From Streptomyces iakyrus (GTDB lineage: Bacteria; Actinomycetota; Actinomycetes; Streptomycetales; Streptomycetaceae): a stretch of 64,000 bases of DNA. The translations under genes were made by a program, and so were the position numbers. This document shows positions 27,241 through 35,542 of the stretch, piece after piece. Each line of letters opens with the position of its first letter. Within the stretch, counting starts at the first letter, position 1. Below the pieces are notes generated by a model, which was not told the DNA's origin, made no database searches, and saw only the letters and a list, made by a program, of their open reading frames with translations. The stretch is taken from NCBI RefSeq assembly GCF_000717055.1, contig NZ_JNXI01000003.1, forward strand, positions 1 to 64,000, given 5' to 3'.

Positions 27241-28458
27241 GTGTCCACCATCAAGTCCCACCAGCTGAACAAGACCTGGCTCGCCGTCACGGCTGCCTCC
27301 GCTCTCGCCCTGACGGGCTGCGCCACCGACGGCGGAAAGTCGAGCGCCGGAAAGCAGCGGTCCGCCTCCGGCGGCGCATTGAAGATCGGCCTGCTGACCA
27401 GCATGTCCGGGCCCGCCGGGCTCTTCGGGCCGGCGACGAGGAACGTCGCGGAACTCGCGGCCCAGGAGATCAACGCCTCCGGCGGAGTGCTCGGCCGCAA
27501 GGTCAGCGTGGTCATCGGCGACGACGCGACCAACCCCGACACCGGCAGACAGACGGCCACCCGCCTGCTCAACTCCGACGGGGTCTCGGTGCTCGTGGGC
27601 ATGCACACCTCCGCCACCAGGGAGGCGGTGCTGCCCGCGGCGAGATCCGCCGACACGCTCTACATGTACACACCCGTCTTCGAGGGCGGCACCTGCGACC
27701 CGGATCTCTTCACCAACGGCGAAGTCCCCAGCCAGCAGCTGAAGCAGACCATCCCCTGGACGCAGAGCGCCACGGGCCGCACGAAGTGGTTCCTGCTCGG
27801 CAACGACTACGCCTGGGGACGCGCGAGCCTCGATGCGGCCAAGCAGTACATCACCGCGTCGGGCGGGGAGGTCGTCGGGACGGCGTTCGTGCCGCTCGGC
27901 ACCACCGACTTCCAGGCCGTGATCCAGAAAATTCAGCAGGCGAACCCCGGACTGCTGCTCCCCGCCCTCGTCGGAGGTGACGCGATCGCTTTCGAGAAGC
28001 AGGCGTACGACGCCGGGCTGGGCAACAGCGAGGCTCAGCGGCTGGGAATCCTCTACGAGGAGAACACGCTGGCCGGCATGGGCCCGAAGGTCACGGAGGG
28101 GATGTACACCTCGCTCGGGTACTTCCAGTCCCTCGAGTCCCCCGCCAACTCCGCCTTCCTGACGGCGTACCGGAAGAAGTTCGGCGCCGAGGCCCCGACC
28201 GTCACCTCCCTCTCGGAGCAGACCTACGTCGCCATCAAGGCATGGGCCCAGGCGGCCAACGCGGCCGGGAGCACCCAGGCGAAGGACGTGGCCGCCAAGC
28301 TCGGCGGGCTCTCCCTCGACGCGCCCGCCGGCAAGGTCACGTTCGAGAAGAACAGGACCGCCACCCAGCCCGTCTACGTCGGACGGGTGGCCGACGGAGC
28401 CGTCAGGATCGAGAAGACCTTCACGGGCGTCGCCGCCGACAGCAAGTGCACGGGGTGA
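27241..28458 (+). CDS. Amide/urea-type ABC transporter substrate-binding lipoprotein
   Basis: This 405-residue protein has a basic N-terminus, a hydrophobic stretch and a lipobox ALTGC, then a Peripla_BP (AmiC/LivJ/UrtA-type) domain beginning LKIGLLTSMSGPAGLFGPAT and including EINASGGVLGRKVSVVIGDD and WFLLGNDYAWGR. GTG 27241 has GGAGG at 5-nt spacing, so upstream in-frame starts are rejected. It heads a four-gene transporter operon. Its ligand domain is clearly homologous to the cytosolic fusion proteins at 32340 and 38655. Confidence 0.93.
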   Translation: MSTIKSHQLNKTWLAVTAASALALTGCATDGGKSSAGKQRSASGGALKIGLLTSMSGPAGLFGPATRNVAELAAQEINASGGVLGRKVSVVIGDDATNPDTGRQTATRLLNSDGVSVLVGMHTSATREAVLPAARSADTLYMYTPVFEGGTCDPDLFTNGEVPSQQLKQTIPWTQSATGRTKWFLLGNDYAWGRASLDAAKQYITASGGEVVGTAFVPLGTTDFQAVIQKIQQANPGLLLPALVGGDAIAFEKQAYDAGLGNSEAQRLGILYEENTLAGMGPKVTEGMYTSLGYFQSLESPANSAFLTAYRKKFGAEAPTVTSLSEQTYVAIKAWAQAANAAGSTQAKDVAAKLGGLSLDAPAGKVTFEKNRTATQPVYVGRVADGAVRIEKTFTGVAADSKCTG

Positions 28459-28465
28459 CGGACGC

Positions 28466-29317
28466 ATGGACCAGACCATCGCCCTGACCCTGGGCGTACT
28501 CTCCTCCGCCGCGGTCCTGGCACTGACGGCCGTAGGACTGTCGCTGTCCTTCGGGCTGATGCGCATCATCAACCTGGCGCACGGCGAGTTCCTCACCGTC
28601 GGCGCGTACAGCTCCGTGGTCACCGCCGACCACGGCCTGTCCTGGGGGGTGGGCCTGGCGGCGGCCGCCGCCGTCGGACTCGGGATGGGGGCACTGACCG
28701 AGCTGCTGCTGATACGCCGGCTGTACCGGTCACCGGAGCTGTCCATCCTGGCGACCTTCGGCCTGTCGATCGTCGTACGTCAGCTGATCCAGCTGGCGTA
28801 CGGCAAGGACTACCGGACGGTGGCCAATCCGCTGCCCGGTGCGACCCAGGTGCTCGGCGTCCCCTTCCCCACCTACCAGTTGCTGCTCACCGGGTTCGCG
28901 GTGGCGATCGTGGTGGCGGTTCTCGCCGTGCTGCGGTTCACCTCCCTCGGACTGCGGGTCCGTGCGGTCGCCGACGACGCCGCACTGTCGGAGACCCTGG
29001 GAGTGCCTTCCACGCGGGTGAACCTCGTGGTGTTCGCGACGAGCGCGGCGCTCGCGGCGACCGCTGGAGCACTGGTCGCGCCCCTCACCAACGTCCAGCC
29101 CGACATGGGCCTGGACTACGTCTTCACCGCCTTCCTCGTGGTCATCGTGGCCGGGCGGCGCGTGGCGCCCGTACTCGTCGCCGCGCTGGGGCTGGCGGCG
29201 GTGCAGAACCTGACGACCTTCTGGACCGATCCGCTCCTGGCCCGCCTGGCGATCCTGGTGCTGGCCTTCCTGGCGGTGCAGGTCCGTCCCTCCGCTGGTT
29301 TCCGGGTGGCCACATGA
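28466..29317 (+). CDS. LivH/UrtB-type ABC permease
   Basis: This 283-residue inner-membrane permease has 7-8 TM segments and the family motif LSFGLMRIINLAHGEFLTVGAY near the N-terminus. The EAA-like loop reads TSLGLRVRAVADDAALSETL. It starts 7 bp after the binding protein and overlaps the next gene by ATGA. Confidence 0.93.
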   Translation: MDQTIALTLGVLSSAAVLALTAVGLSLSFGLMRIINLAHGEFLTVGAYSSVVTADHGLSWGVGLAAAAAVGLGMGALTELLLIRRLYRSPELSILATFGLSIVVRQLIQLAYGKDYRTVANPLPGATQVLGVPFPTYQLLLTGFAVAIVVAVLAVLRFTSLGLRVRAVADDAALSETLGVPSTRVNLVVFATSAALAATAGALVAPLTNVQPDMGLDYVFTAFLVVIVAGRRVAPVLVAALGLAAVQNLTTFWTDPLLARLAILVLAFLAVQVRPSAGFRVAT

Positions 29318-31074
29318 ACCCCTTCGTCCGACAACTGCTGCCCATACCGCTGGCAGCCGCAGCGGCAGTCCTCGCCGGGCCCTATGCGGGCGGCCTGCTG
29401 GCCCAGTTCCTGGTTCTCGGCACGGTGACCGCCGCACTGGCCCTGACCTGGGGAACCGCGGGAATCCTCAATCTCGGTCACAGCGTGACCTTCGGCGCGG
29501 GCGCGTACGCGGGTGCCTGGTTCAGTCTGTTCGCGGAGGCGCACGGAGGGGCCTACGGATCGCTCGCGGGGCTGGGTGCCGGGGCGCTGCTCGGCGGGGT
29601 CATGGCGTGGCTGATCGCGGCGGTGGGCCTGCGGCGCAGGCTGGACGCGGTCGGCTTCGCCCTCGTCACCTTCGTCGTGGCTCTCGCGGCGGAACAGGTC
29701 GCAGGCCGCTGGACCGGGGTGACCGGCGGCTTCAACGGCCTGACCGACATCCCGCGCTTCCACATCGGCGCGCTCTCCTTCACCCCGACCGCGGCGCGGG
29801 GTGTGACGGCGGGCCTGGCAGTGCTGGTGATCGTGCTGCTGGCGAGTCTCGCACGGCGCCCGTACGGTGTCGCCCTCGCCGCCGTACGTGACAACGAACG
29901 CCGGATGGCTGCACTCGGCTACGACGTGGGAGCGGCGAAGACCGGTGTGTTCACCTTCACCGGCGTCGTGGCGGGACTGATGGGCGCGGTGTACGTCATG
30001 CAGGTCCAGTTCGTCTCCCCAGGTCTGATCGGGCTCGTCATGGGCACGAATTTCGTGGTCTGGGCGATGCTGGGCTCGCGGCGGACCGTCTGGGGACCGG
30101 TGGTCGCCACGCTGGTGGTCAGCGCCGGTGCGAACCTGCTGGCCGACGCGGCGCTGGACTACTGGCTGCTGGTGACGGGTGCGGCGTTCGTCGCCGCCGT
30201 GGTCCTCGTGCCCGACGGGGTGGCGGTCGTCGTACGCCATCGCATGCCCGCCAGGTGGTTCCCCGCCCGGCGGGTGGTGCTCGGCAGGGCGGCCCCCGTG
30301 GCGGACGGCCAGGCCAGGGAGGGACTGGTGGTTCGGTCGGTCGGCTGCCGCTTCGGTCCCTTCACCGCGCTGCGGGGGGTGGACCTGGACCTCACCGAAC
30401 CGGGCGTGCACTGTCTCATCGGTCCCAACGGGGCAGGCAAGTCGACGCTGCTGGACGTGCTGTCCGGGTTCACGCCGGCGACCGACGGATCCTGGCGGCT
30501 GAACGGCCAGGACGTCACCGGCCGGCCTCCATGGGAACTGACGCGCTCCGGGCTGGGCCGCAAGTTCCAGGCACCGAGCATCGCCGGTTCACTGACCCTG
30601 GCGGAGAATCTCGCCCTGGCCCGGTGGGGTAGGACGCACGGTGCGCGCGCACTGGTGCGGCAGCGGTGGACGGCAAACCTGCCGCCGGAGGCGTGGTTCG
30701 TCCTCGACGCCGCCGGGTTCGCGGACCGTATGGACACCCTCGCAGGCAGTCTCTCGCACGGCGAGCAGCAGCTGCTGGAGCTCGCCATGACGCTGACCGC
30801 GGGCTGCGACGTGCTGCTGCTCGACGAACCCACCGCGGGCATGACCCGGAGCGAGACCGAGCAGGTCGCCGAGGTGCTCCGCGGACTCGTTCACGACCAC
30901 GGACTGCCGGTCCTGGTCGTCGAGCACGACATGGCCTTCATCCGCAGCGTCGCCGACCGGGTCACCGTGCTGCGCGGCGGCGAGGTCATGGCCACCGGGA
31001 CGGTGGCGGAGATCGAGTCGAATTCCGAAGTGTCGGCGGTCTACGTCGGCCGGGCGGCGGGAGGCCGGCCATGA
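29314..31074 (+). CDS. Fused LivM-type permease and LivG-type ATPase
   Basis: This 586-residue protein is a natural fusion. Residues 1-315 form the second permease (TWGTAGILNLGHSVTFGAGA, AVRDNERRMAALGYD). Residues 335-586 form an ABC ATPase with Walker A GPNGAGKST at 370-378, signature LSHGEQQ and Walker B CDVLLLDEPTAG, followed by VEHDMAFIRS. The linker is short (ARWFPARRVVLG). Such fusions occur in the branched-chain/amide transporter family. It is coupled to both neighbours by ATGA overlaps. Confidence 0.93.
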   Translation: MNPFVRQLLPIPLAAAAAVLAGPYAGGLLAQFLVLGTVTAALALTWGTAGILNLGHSVTFGAGAYAGAWFSLFAEAHGGAYGSLAGLGAGALLGGVMAWLIAAVGLRRRLDAVGFALVTFVVALAAEQVAGRWTGVTGGFNGLTDIPRFHIGALSFTPTAARGVTAGLAVLVIVLLASLARRPYGVALAAVRDNERRMAALGYDVGAAKTGVFTFTGVVAGLMGAVYVMQVQFVSPGLIGLVMGTNFVVWAMLGSRRTVWGPVVATLVVSAGANLLADAALDYWLLVTGAAFVAAVVLVPDGVAVVVRHRMPARWFPARRVVLGRAAPVADGQAREGLVVRSVGCRFGPFTALRGVDLDLTEPGVHCLIGPNGAGKSTLLDVLSGFTPATDGSWRLNGQDVTGRPPWELTRSGLGRKFQAPSIAGSLTLAENLALARWGRTHGARALVRQRWTANLPPEAWFVLDAAGFADRMDTLAGSLSHGEQQLLELAMTLTAGCDVLLLDEPTAGMTRSETEQVAEVLRGLVHDHGLPVLVVEHDMAFIRSVADRVTVLRGGEVMATGTVAEIESNSEVSAVYVGRAAGGRP

Positions 31075-31796
31075 GCACCTCTTCTCCCAGTGTCCGGGAT
31101 GTTTCGAACGCCATCGGCAGGAAGGCGCTGGAGATCCGTGGGCTCACCGCGGGCTACGCGGGGACCACCGTGGTGCGCGGCGTCGATCTGTCGGTCGCGC
31201 CCGGCGAGGTCGTGGCGCTGCTGGGCCGCAACGGCGTCGGGAAGACCACGCTGGTGTCCGCGGTGTCGGGCACCCTGAGCGCCGACGCCGGGGTGACGCT
31301 CCTGGCGGACCGGGATGTCACCGACTGGCCCGGCTCCCGGCGCAGGCGGAGCGGGCTGCGGGTGGTCACCCAGGACCGGCCGGTGCTCGGCGAACTGACC
31401 GTGGCGGAGAATCTGCGGCTGGCCGGTATCCGCGACCTGTCGGAGCCGGCGGAGCTCTTCCCCTTCCTCCGGGGCCGGGAACGCCAACGTGCGGGAACCC
31501 TTTCCGGCGGGGAGCAGAAGATGCTGGCGATCGCCCGGACGGTCGCGGCTCCGGGCACGGTATGCGTCTTCGACGAGCCGACGGAGGGCCTCCAGCCCGC
31601 CAATGTGGACCGGTTCGCCGAGGCGGTGAGACTGCTCGCTGCCATCGGGGTCGCCGTACTCCTCGTTGAGCAGCACCTGGACATGGCGCTGGGCGTGGCG
31701 GACCGGTGGTATCTGATGGAGAAAGGGCAGATCGCCGAAGAAGGGCAGGTTCACGAGGGAATCGTCGAGCATGTGGCGGGCCGGATGTCGCCCTGA
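31071..31796 (+). CDS. LivF-type ABC ATPase
   Basis: This 241-residue ATPase has Walker A LLGRNGVGKTT, signature TLSGGEQKMLAIART, Walker B TVCVFDEPTEGL and a switch His in LLVEQHLDMAL. It forms the second nucleotide-binding domain with the fused protein upstream. The first 18 residues are extra. It ends the transporter operon, 122 bp before the ArsR regulator. Confidence 0.92.
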   Translation: MSTSSPSVRDVSNAIGRKALEIRGLTAGYAGTTVVRGVDLSVAPGEVVALLGRNGVGKTTLVSAVSGTLSADAGVTLLADRDVTDWPGSRRRRSGLRVVTQDRPVLGELTVAENLRLAGIRDLSEPAELFPFLRGRERQRAGTLSGGEQKMLAIARTVAAPGTVCVFDEPTEGLQPANVDRFAEAVRLLAAIGVAVLLVEQHLDMALGVADRWYLMEKGQIAEEGQVHEGIVEHVAGRMSP

Positions 31797-31837
31797 GCAT
31801 CCGCCCTCTCTGGCCGGGCGGGCACGAAGACAGTAAA

Positions 31838-31861
31838 GTCAATGGGTACACATACATTGAC
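31838..31861. promoter_or_regulatory. 24-bp dyad before arsR
   Basis: Arms GTCAATG and CATTGAC flank a 10-bp AT-rich centre (GGTACACATA) ending 57 bp before the GTG of the ArsR gene. This is the size and placement of an ArsR/SmtB-type operator used for autoregulation. I see no equivalent before the decayed second copy. Confidence 0.5.
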
Positions 31862-31918
31862 ACGTTGTCGCCGCCTCACGGTGCCGCCGCATTCCGAAAG
31901 GATGAGAGGTCCCAGGAA

Positions 31919-32272
31919 GTGATCGACCACAGCCACGAGAGCGACCTGGTATTCCGTGCCCTCAACGACGCGACCCGTCGGGCCGTTCTGGCCCTGCTGG
32001 CATCGGAACACGAACCCACGGCCGGAGACATCGCGGCCGCGTTCCCGGCGATCGGCCGGACCGCGGTCTCGGCGCACCTGAGGGTCCTGCGGGACGCGCA
32101 GCTGGTCTCCGAGATCCGAGACGGCAAACACCGACGGTACCGTCTGGGTCCCAACCGCGCGGACGCAGCGATCGCGTTCCTGCGTCAGATCTATGAGCAG
32201 TCGCTGCCCACGGACCAGCGGGTGGCAGAAGACCGGCCGGAGGGCGGGCTGCGTGAAGCGAAGAGCGGATGA
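31919..32272 (+). CDS. ArsR-family transcription regulator
   Basis: This 117-residue winged-helix protein (FRALNDATRRAVLALLASEH, AIGRTAVSAHLRVLRDAQLV, RDGKHRRYRLG) belongs to the ArsR subgroup that usually accompanies SRPBCC (AHSA1) genes. It has no metal-binding Cys cluster. GTG 31919 follows CCCAGGAA. It lies directly upstream of the SRPBCC-AmiC fusion gene, so the pair probably forms a regulatory unit for the adjoining transporter. Residues after about 100 are disordered. Confidence 0.88.
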   Translation: MIDHSHESDLVFRALNDATRRAVLALLASEHEPTAGDIAAAFPAIGRTAVSAHLRVLRDAQLVSEIRDGKHRRYRLGPNRADAAIAFLRQIYEQSLPTDQRVAEDRPEGGLREAKSG

Positions 32273-32339
32273 CGGCAGCGGGTACGTCTCCCGGCGTGCC
32301 CGTCAGCCTGGCCTGGTCACGGCCTGCTGAGGAGAGCCC

Positions 32340-33800
32340 ATGCACGAGATCGTCCTCGTCAACGAGACGCACCTCGGTGTGCCCCCGCACGAGGCGTTCG
32401 GCATGTTCGGACGAACCGGCGGCCCGGGCTGGTTGTTCTCCGCGCGGTTCGACCGCGCGGAGCCCGGCGCGGCGGCCGGCATCGACATACCCCTGCCGTT
32501 CGCGACCCCAGGGGGCGAGAAGACCGTACGGGGCACGGCACGCATCGTGGAGATGCGGCCGTACCGGCGGATCGTGCTGCAGCACGAGACGCCGTGGACC
32601 GGGCGGATCACCATCACCTTCGCCCGTGAGCCCGGGGGCACACGGGTGCGCACGGTCACCGAACTCGATCAGGAGGCGCTCGGCTGGATGACGGGCGGCC
32701 TGTGCTGCGTGACGCCGGACGGCGAGAGCCGAGCCGACGAGACGTGTGTCGCCTTGCTGACCAGCATGTCGGGAAGCGCCGGCCTGTTCGGCCGGGCCGC
32801 CGCCAACTGCGCGGCGCTAGCGGCCGAGGAGATCAACGCCGAGGGCGGGATCGGCGGCCGGCCGGTGCGGATCGAGGTGATCGACGATCGCACTCACGCC
32901 GCCACGGGGCTGGCCCGGCTGCGGGAGGTCGACCAGCGGCACGGTCTGGCGGCCGTGGTAGGGGTACACAGCTCGGCGACCTTCAACGCGGTGAGCCGCT
33001 ACGCGCGGGCGTCGGGGCTGCTGTATCTCTACACCGCCGCCAACGAGGGCAGCCGTATGCAGGACGGAACGTTGTTCCGGCTCGGTGAGTCAGTGGCGGA
33101 CCAACTGGTGCAGGCGGTGCCGTCGCTGATGCGGGAGAGCGGTGGTCGCTCCTGGTACCTGATCGGCAACGACTACTCCTGGCCCCGGGCCGTCTGCACA
33201 CGGGGCCGGCGCATCACCGAGCACCACGGCGGGCAGGTCGTCGGCGAGCGCCTCGTCCGGCTCGGCGAGTCGTCCTTCGACGACGTGCTGGAGGACATCG
33301 AGGCGTCCGGCGCCGACCTGGTGCTCTCCAGCCTGGTGGGGTGGAGCTCGATCGACTTCGAGCGGCGGTTCCACGCCGCGGGGCTGCGCCGCCGTATCCG
33401 TACGCTCGCACCCCTGCTGGAGGAAAGCACCAGAGAGCATCTGGGCGCCGCAGGCAGCGGGGTCTGGTCCTGCATGCCGTATTTCTCCGCCCTGGACACA
33501 GCGGAGAACGCCGACTTCCTGCGACGCTACCGGGCCGCTTTCGGTCCCTGGGCGCCGTCACCGTCGGCGCTGACGGAATCGGCGTACGAGGGCCTGCATC
33601 TGTTCGCCCGGGCCGCGCGGAAAGCGGGGTCGCCGCGGGGCGGTGAGGTCTCCCGGGCCCTGCACGGTCTCACCCTGGCCGGACCGCGCGGCAGAGTCTC
33701 GGTGGGAGCCGACGGCCGGCTGCGGCAGAGCATGTACCTGGCCGAGGCCACCGCCACGGGGTTCGCGATCCGTGAACAGATGCGGTCCGGTACCGCCTGA
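32340..33800 (+). CDS. SRPBCC-AmiC-like fusion, cytosolic ligand sensor, copy 1
   Basis: This 486-residue protein has no signal peptide. Residues 1-130 form an SRPBCC/AHSA1 (START-like) domain (VNETHLGVPPHEAFGMFG, GTARIVEMRPYRRIVLQHET). Residues 140-480 form a periplasmic-binding-protein fold of the AmiC/Peripla_BP type (VALLTSMSGSAGLFGRAA, WYLIGNDYSWPRAVC, ESAYEGLHLFARAARKAG) that closely parallels the lipoprotein at 27241. AmiC of Pseudomonas is likewise a cytosolic amide sensor, so a sensing role beside ArsR is likely. The SD is GAGGAG. Confidence 0.88.
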   Translation: MHEIVLVNETHLGVPPHEAFGMFGRTGGPGWLFSARFDRAEPGAAAGIDIPLPFATPGGEKTVRGTARIVEMRPYRRIVLQHETPWTGRITITFAREPGGTRVRTVTELDQEALGWMTGGLCCVTPDGESRADETCVALLTSMSGSAGLFGRAAANCAALAAEEINAEGGIGGRPVRIEVIDDRTHAATGLARLREVDQRHGLAAVVGVHSSATFNAVSRYARASGLLYLYTAANEGSRMQDGTLFRLGESVADQLVQAVPSLMRESGGRSWYLIGNDYSWPRAVCTRGRRITEHHGGQVVGERLVRLGESSFDDVLEDIEASGADLVLSSLVGWSSIDFERRFHAAGLRRRIRTLAPLLEESTREHLGAAGSGVWSCMPYFSALDTAENADFLRRYRAAFGPWAPSPSALTESAYEGLHLFARAARKAGSPRGGEVSRALHGLTLAGPRGRVSVGADGRLRQSMYLAEATATGFAIREQMRSGTA

Positions 33801-33900
33801 CCATGCATACCCACGAGCCCATGCCAATGGCGATGGCAGGCGGTCGCGGGCATACACGCATGCGGCCATGCTGTGGCCCAACTAGCGCTCGGAGAGGTTC

Positions 33901-35493
33901 ATGAGAACTCTGGATCCCACGGATCCACCGGCCATTGGCGGCTATCCCCTGCTGGCACAGCTCGGTGCCGGCGGCATGGGACAAGTGTTCCTGTCCCGTA
34001 CCGTGTCGGGCCGGCCACTGGCGCTGAAGACCATACGGACCGAGTTCGGCGCGGATCCGGGGTTCGAGGAACGATTCGCCCGCGAAATCGCCAGCAGCAA
34101 TCAGGTGCGCTCTCCGTGGACGGTGGCAGTCGTCGACTACAGCCCCGCGGGACACAGGCCACAGTGGCTGGCCACCGAGTACGTCGCCGCACCTTCCCTC
34201 GCGGACTGGGTGGAACGGCACGGCCCGCTGCCCGAGCCCGTGGTCCGCGCCCTCGCAGCGGAACTCGCAGAGGGCCTGCGCGCAGTGCACCGGACGGGCC
34301 TCGCACATCGCGACGTGAAGCCCTCCAACGTACTGCTCGCCCGCCGCCACCCGCTGCTCATCGACTTCGGCATCGCCCGAGCCGCCGAAGACACCCGCCA
34401 CACCCGGACCGGCGGGGTCATCGGCTCACCCGGATACATGGCACCGGAGCAGGCGACCGGAGGAGACTCGGCCGAACCCGCCGACATCTTCGCCCTGGGG
34501 GCCGTACTGGTCTACGCAGCCTCCGGAAATGGCCCCTTCCTGCACCCCGGCGAGGATCTGTCGGCGGCACAGCTGCTTTACCGGATCATCCACGAGGAGC
34601 CGGTGCTCGACGGCGTACCACCCGCCCTGATGCCGCTGGCGGCCGCCTGCCTGCACAAGTCGCCCCAGGCCCGTCCTACCACGGACGAACTGCTCAAGCA
34701 GCTCGGCACCGGCCCCCGTGCCTGGGTCACGGCGCTGCCACCGGACCTGGAGGCGGAGATCGCCGCGAGGGAGGCCGAGCTGCAAACGGCGCTGAAGCGG
34801 CCGGCGGTCCCTTCCCTCTCGCCGTACCCGCCCCCCTCGGCGGGGTTCGGACCGCCGATTGCCCACCTCCCCCCTCCAGCCCTCCCGCCCGGGACCGCTC
34901 CGCGGCCTCCGTCCTTCGTCCCTCCCGGCATCGGACCCGGCCCCGCACCCGGTCGGCGGTCGGCTTACACCCTTACGGTCGCCGTCCTCGCGGGCATAGT
35001 GACGGCGGCGGCCGCCACCGCAGCAATCACCTGGCCGGAGGGAACCGAAGGCACGCCCACAACGACTTCCCCCTCCGCCTCGACGCCTTCGGATGCCCTG
35101 CCCGCGTCGTGGGCGGGCACATGGCGGGGCACCGGCCCCGGCAACTCCTCCGGTGACGGCATCACCAGCGCCCGGACGACCAAGGTGTCCGTCACCGTCA
35201 CGCTCCACGCGGCGGGGCGCGGCGAGATCGTGGGCAGACAGGTCAGCAAGGTGACCGAAGCCACGACAGGCCGGGACATCGGGTGCACGGAAACTCTTCG
35301 CCTGCAGGAGTCGCATCGAACGACCATGGTCTTCCAGGCGGTCACGAGCGCTCCCACCGACCCCTCCGCGGGCGTACTGTGCGCGCGGGGCAACCTCTAC
35401 ACGCTGACGAAGACCGGCGCCGACGTCCTCACCCTGGAGGACGAGGGCAGTCAGACGACGGGATCCCCGTCGCGGTTGGTCCGCTCTTCCTGA
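33901..35493 (+). CDS. Membrane Ser/Thr protein kinase
   Basis: This 530-residue Hanks-type kinase has LGAGGMGQVF (P-loop), Lys43, AHRDVKPSN (catalytic Asp138), DFG 155-157 and the APE region GYMAPEQATGG. After a Pro-rich linker (270-355) one TM helix (VAVLAGIVTAAAATAAITW) leads to an extracellular domain of about 140 residues with two Cys and a lipocalin-like pattern (SWAGTWRGTGPG). It has no PASTA repeats. The gene stands alone, convergent with the phosphatase downstream. Its link to the amide genes is positional only. Confidence 0.93.
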   Translation: MRTLDPTDPPAIGGYPLLAQLGAGGMGQVFLSRTVSGRPLALKTIRTEFGADPGFEERFAREIASSNQVRSPWTVAVVDYSPAGHRPQWLATEYVAAPSLADWVERHGPLPEPVVRALAAELAEGLRAVHRTGLAHRDVKPSNVLLARRHPLLIDFGIARAAEDTRHTRTGGVIGSPGYMAPEQATGGDSAEPADIFALGAVLVYAASGNGPFLHPGEDLSAAQLLYRIIHEEPVLDGVPPALMPLAAACLHKSPQARPTTDELLKQLGTGPRAWVTALPPDLEAEIAAREAELQTALKRPAVPSLSPYPPPSAGFGPPIAHLPPPALPPGTAPRPPSFVPPGIGPGPAPGRRSAYTLTVAVLAGIVTAAAATAAITWPEGTEGTPTTTSPSASTPSDALPASWAGTWRGTGPGNSSGDGITSARTTKVSVTVTLHAAGRGEIVGRQVSKVTEATTGRDIGCTETLRLQESHRTTMVFQAVTSAPTDPSAGVLCARGNLYTLTKTGADVLTLEDEGSQTTGSPSRLVRSS

Positions 35494-35542
35494 CGTACGG
35501 CTGCCATCGCGCTGCACTTCGTCGTGTGACCGCCAGCACGGG

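Noticed and set aside
33901..35493. Ser/Thr kinase as part of the amide-sensing module
   Set aside because: Only its position suggests this. It has its own spacer, no shared operator and no second copy beside the second sensor gene.
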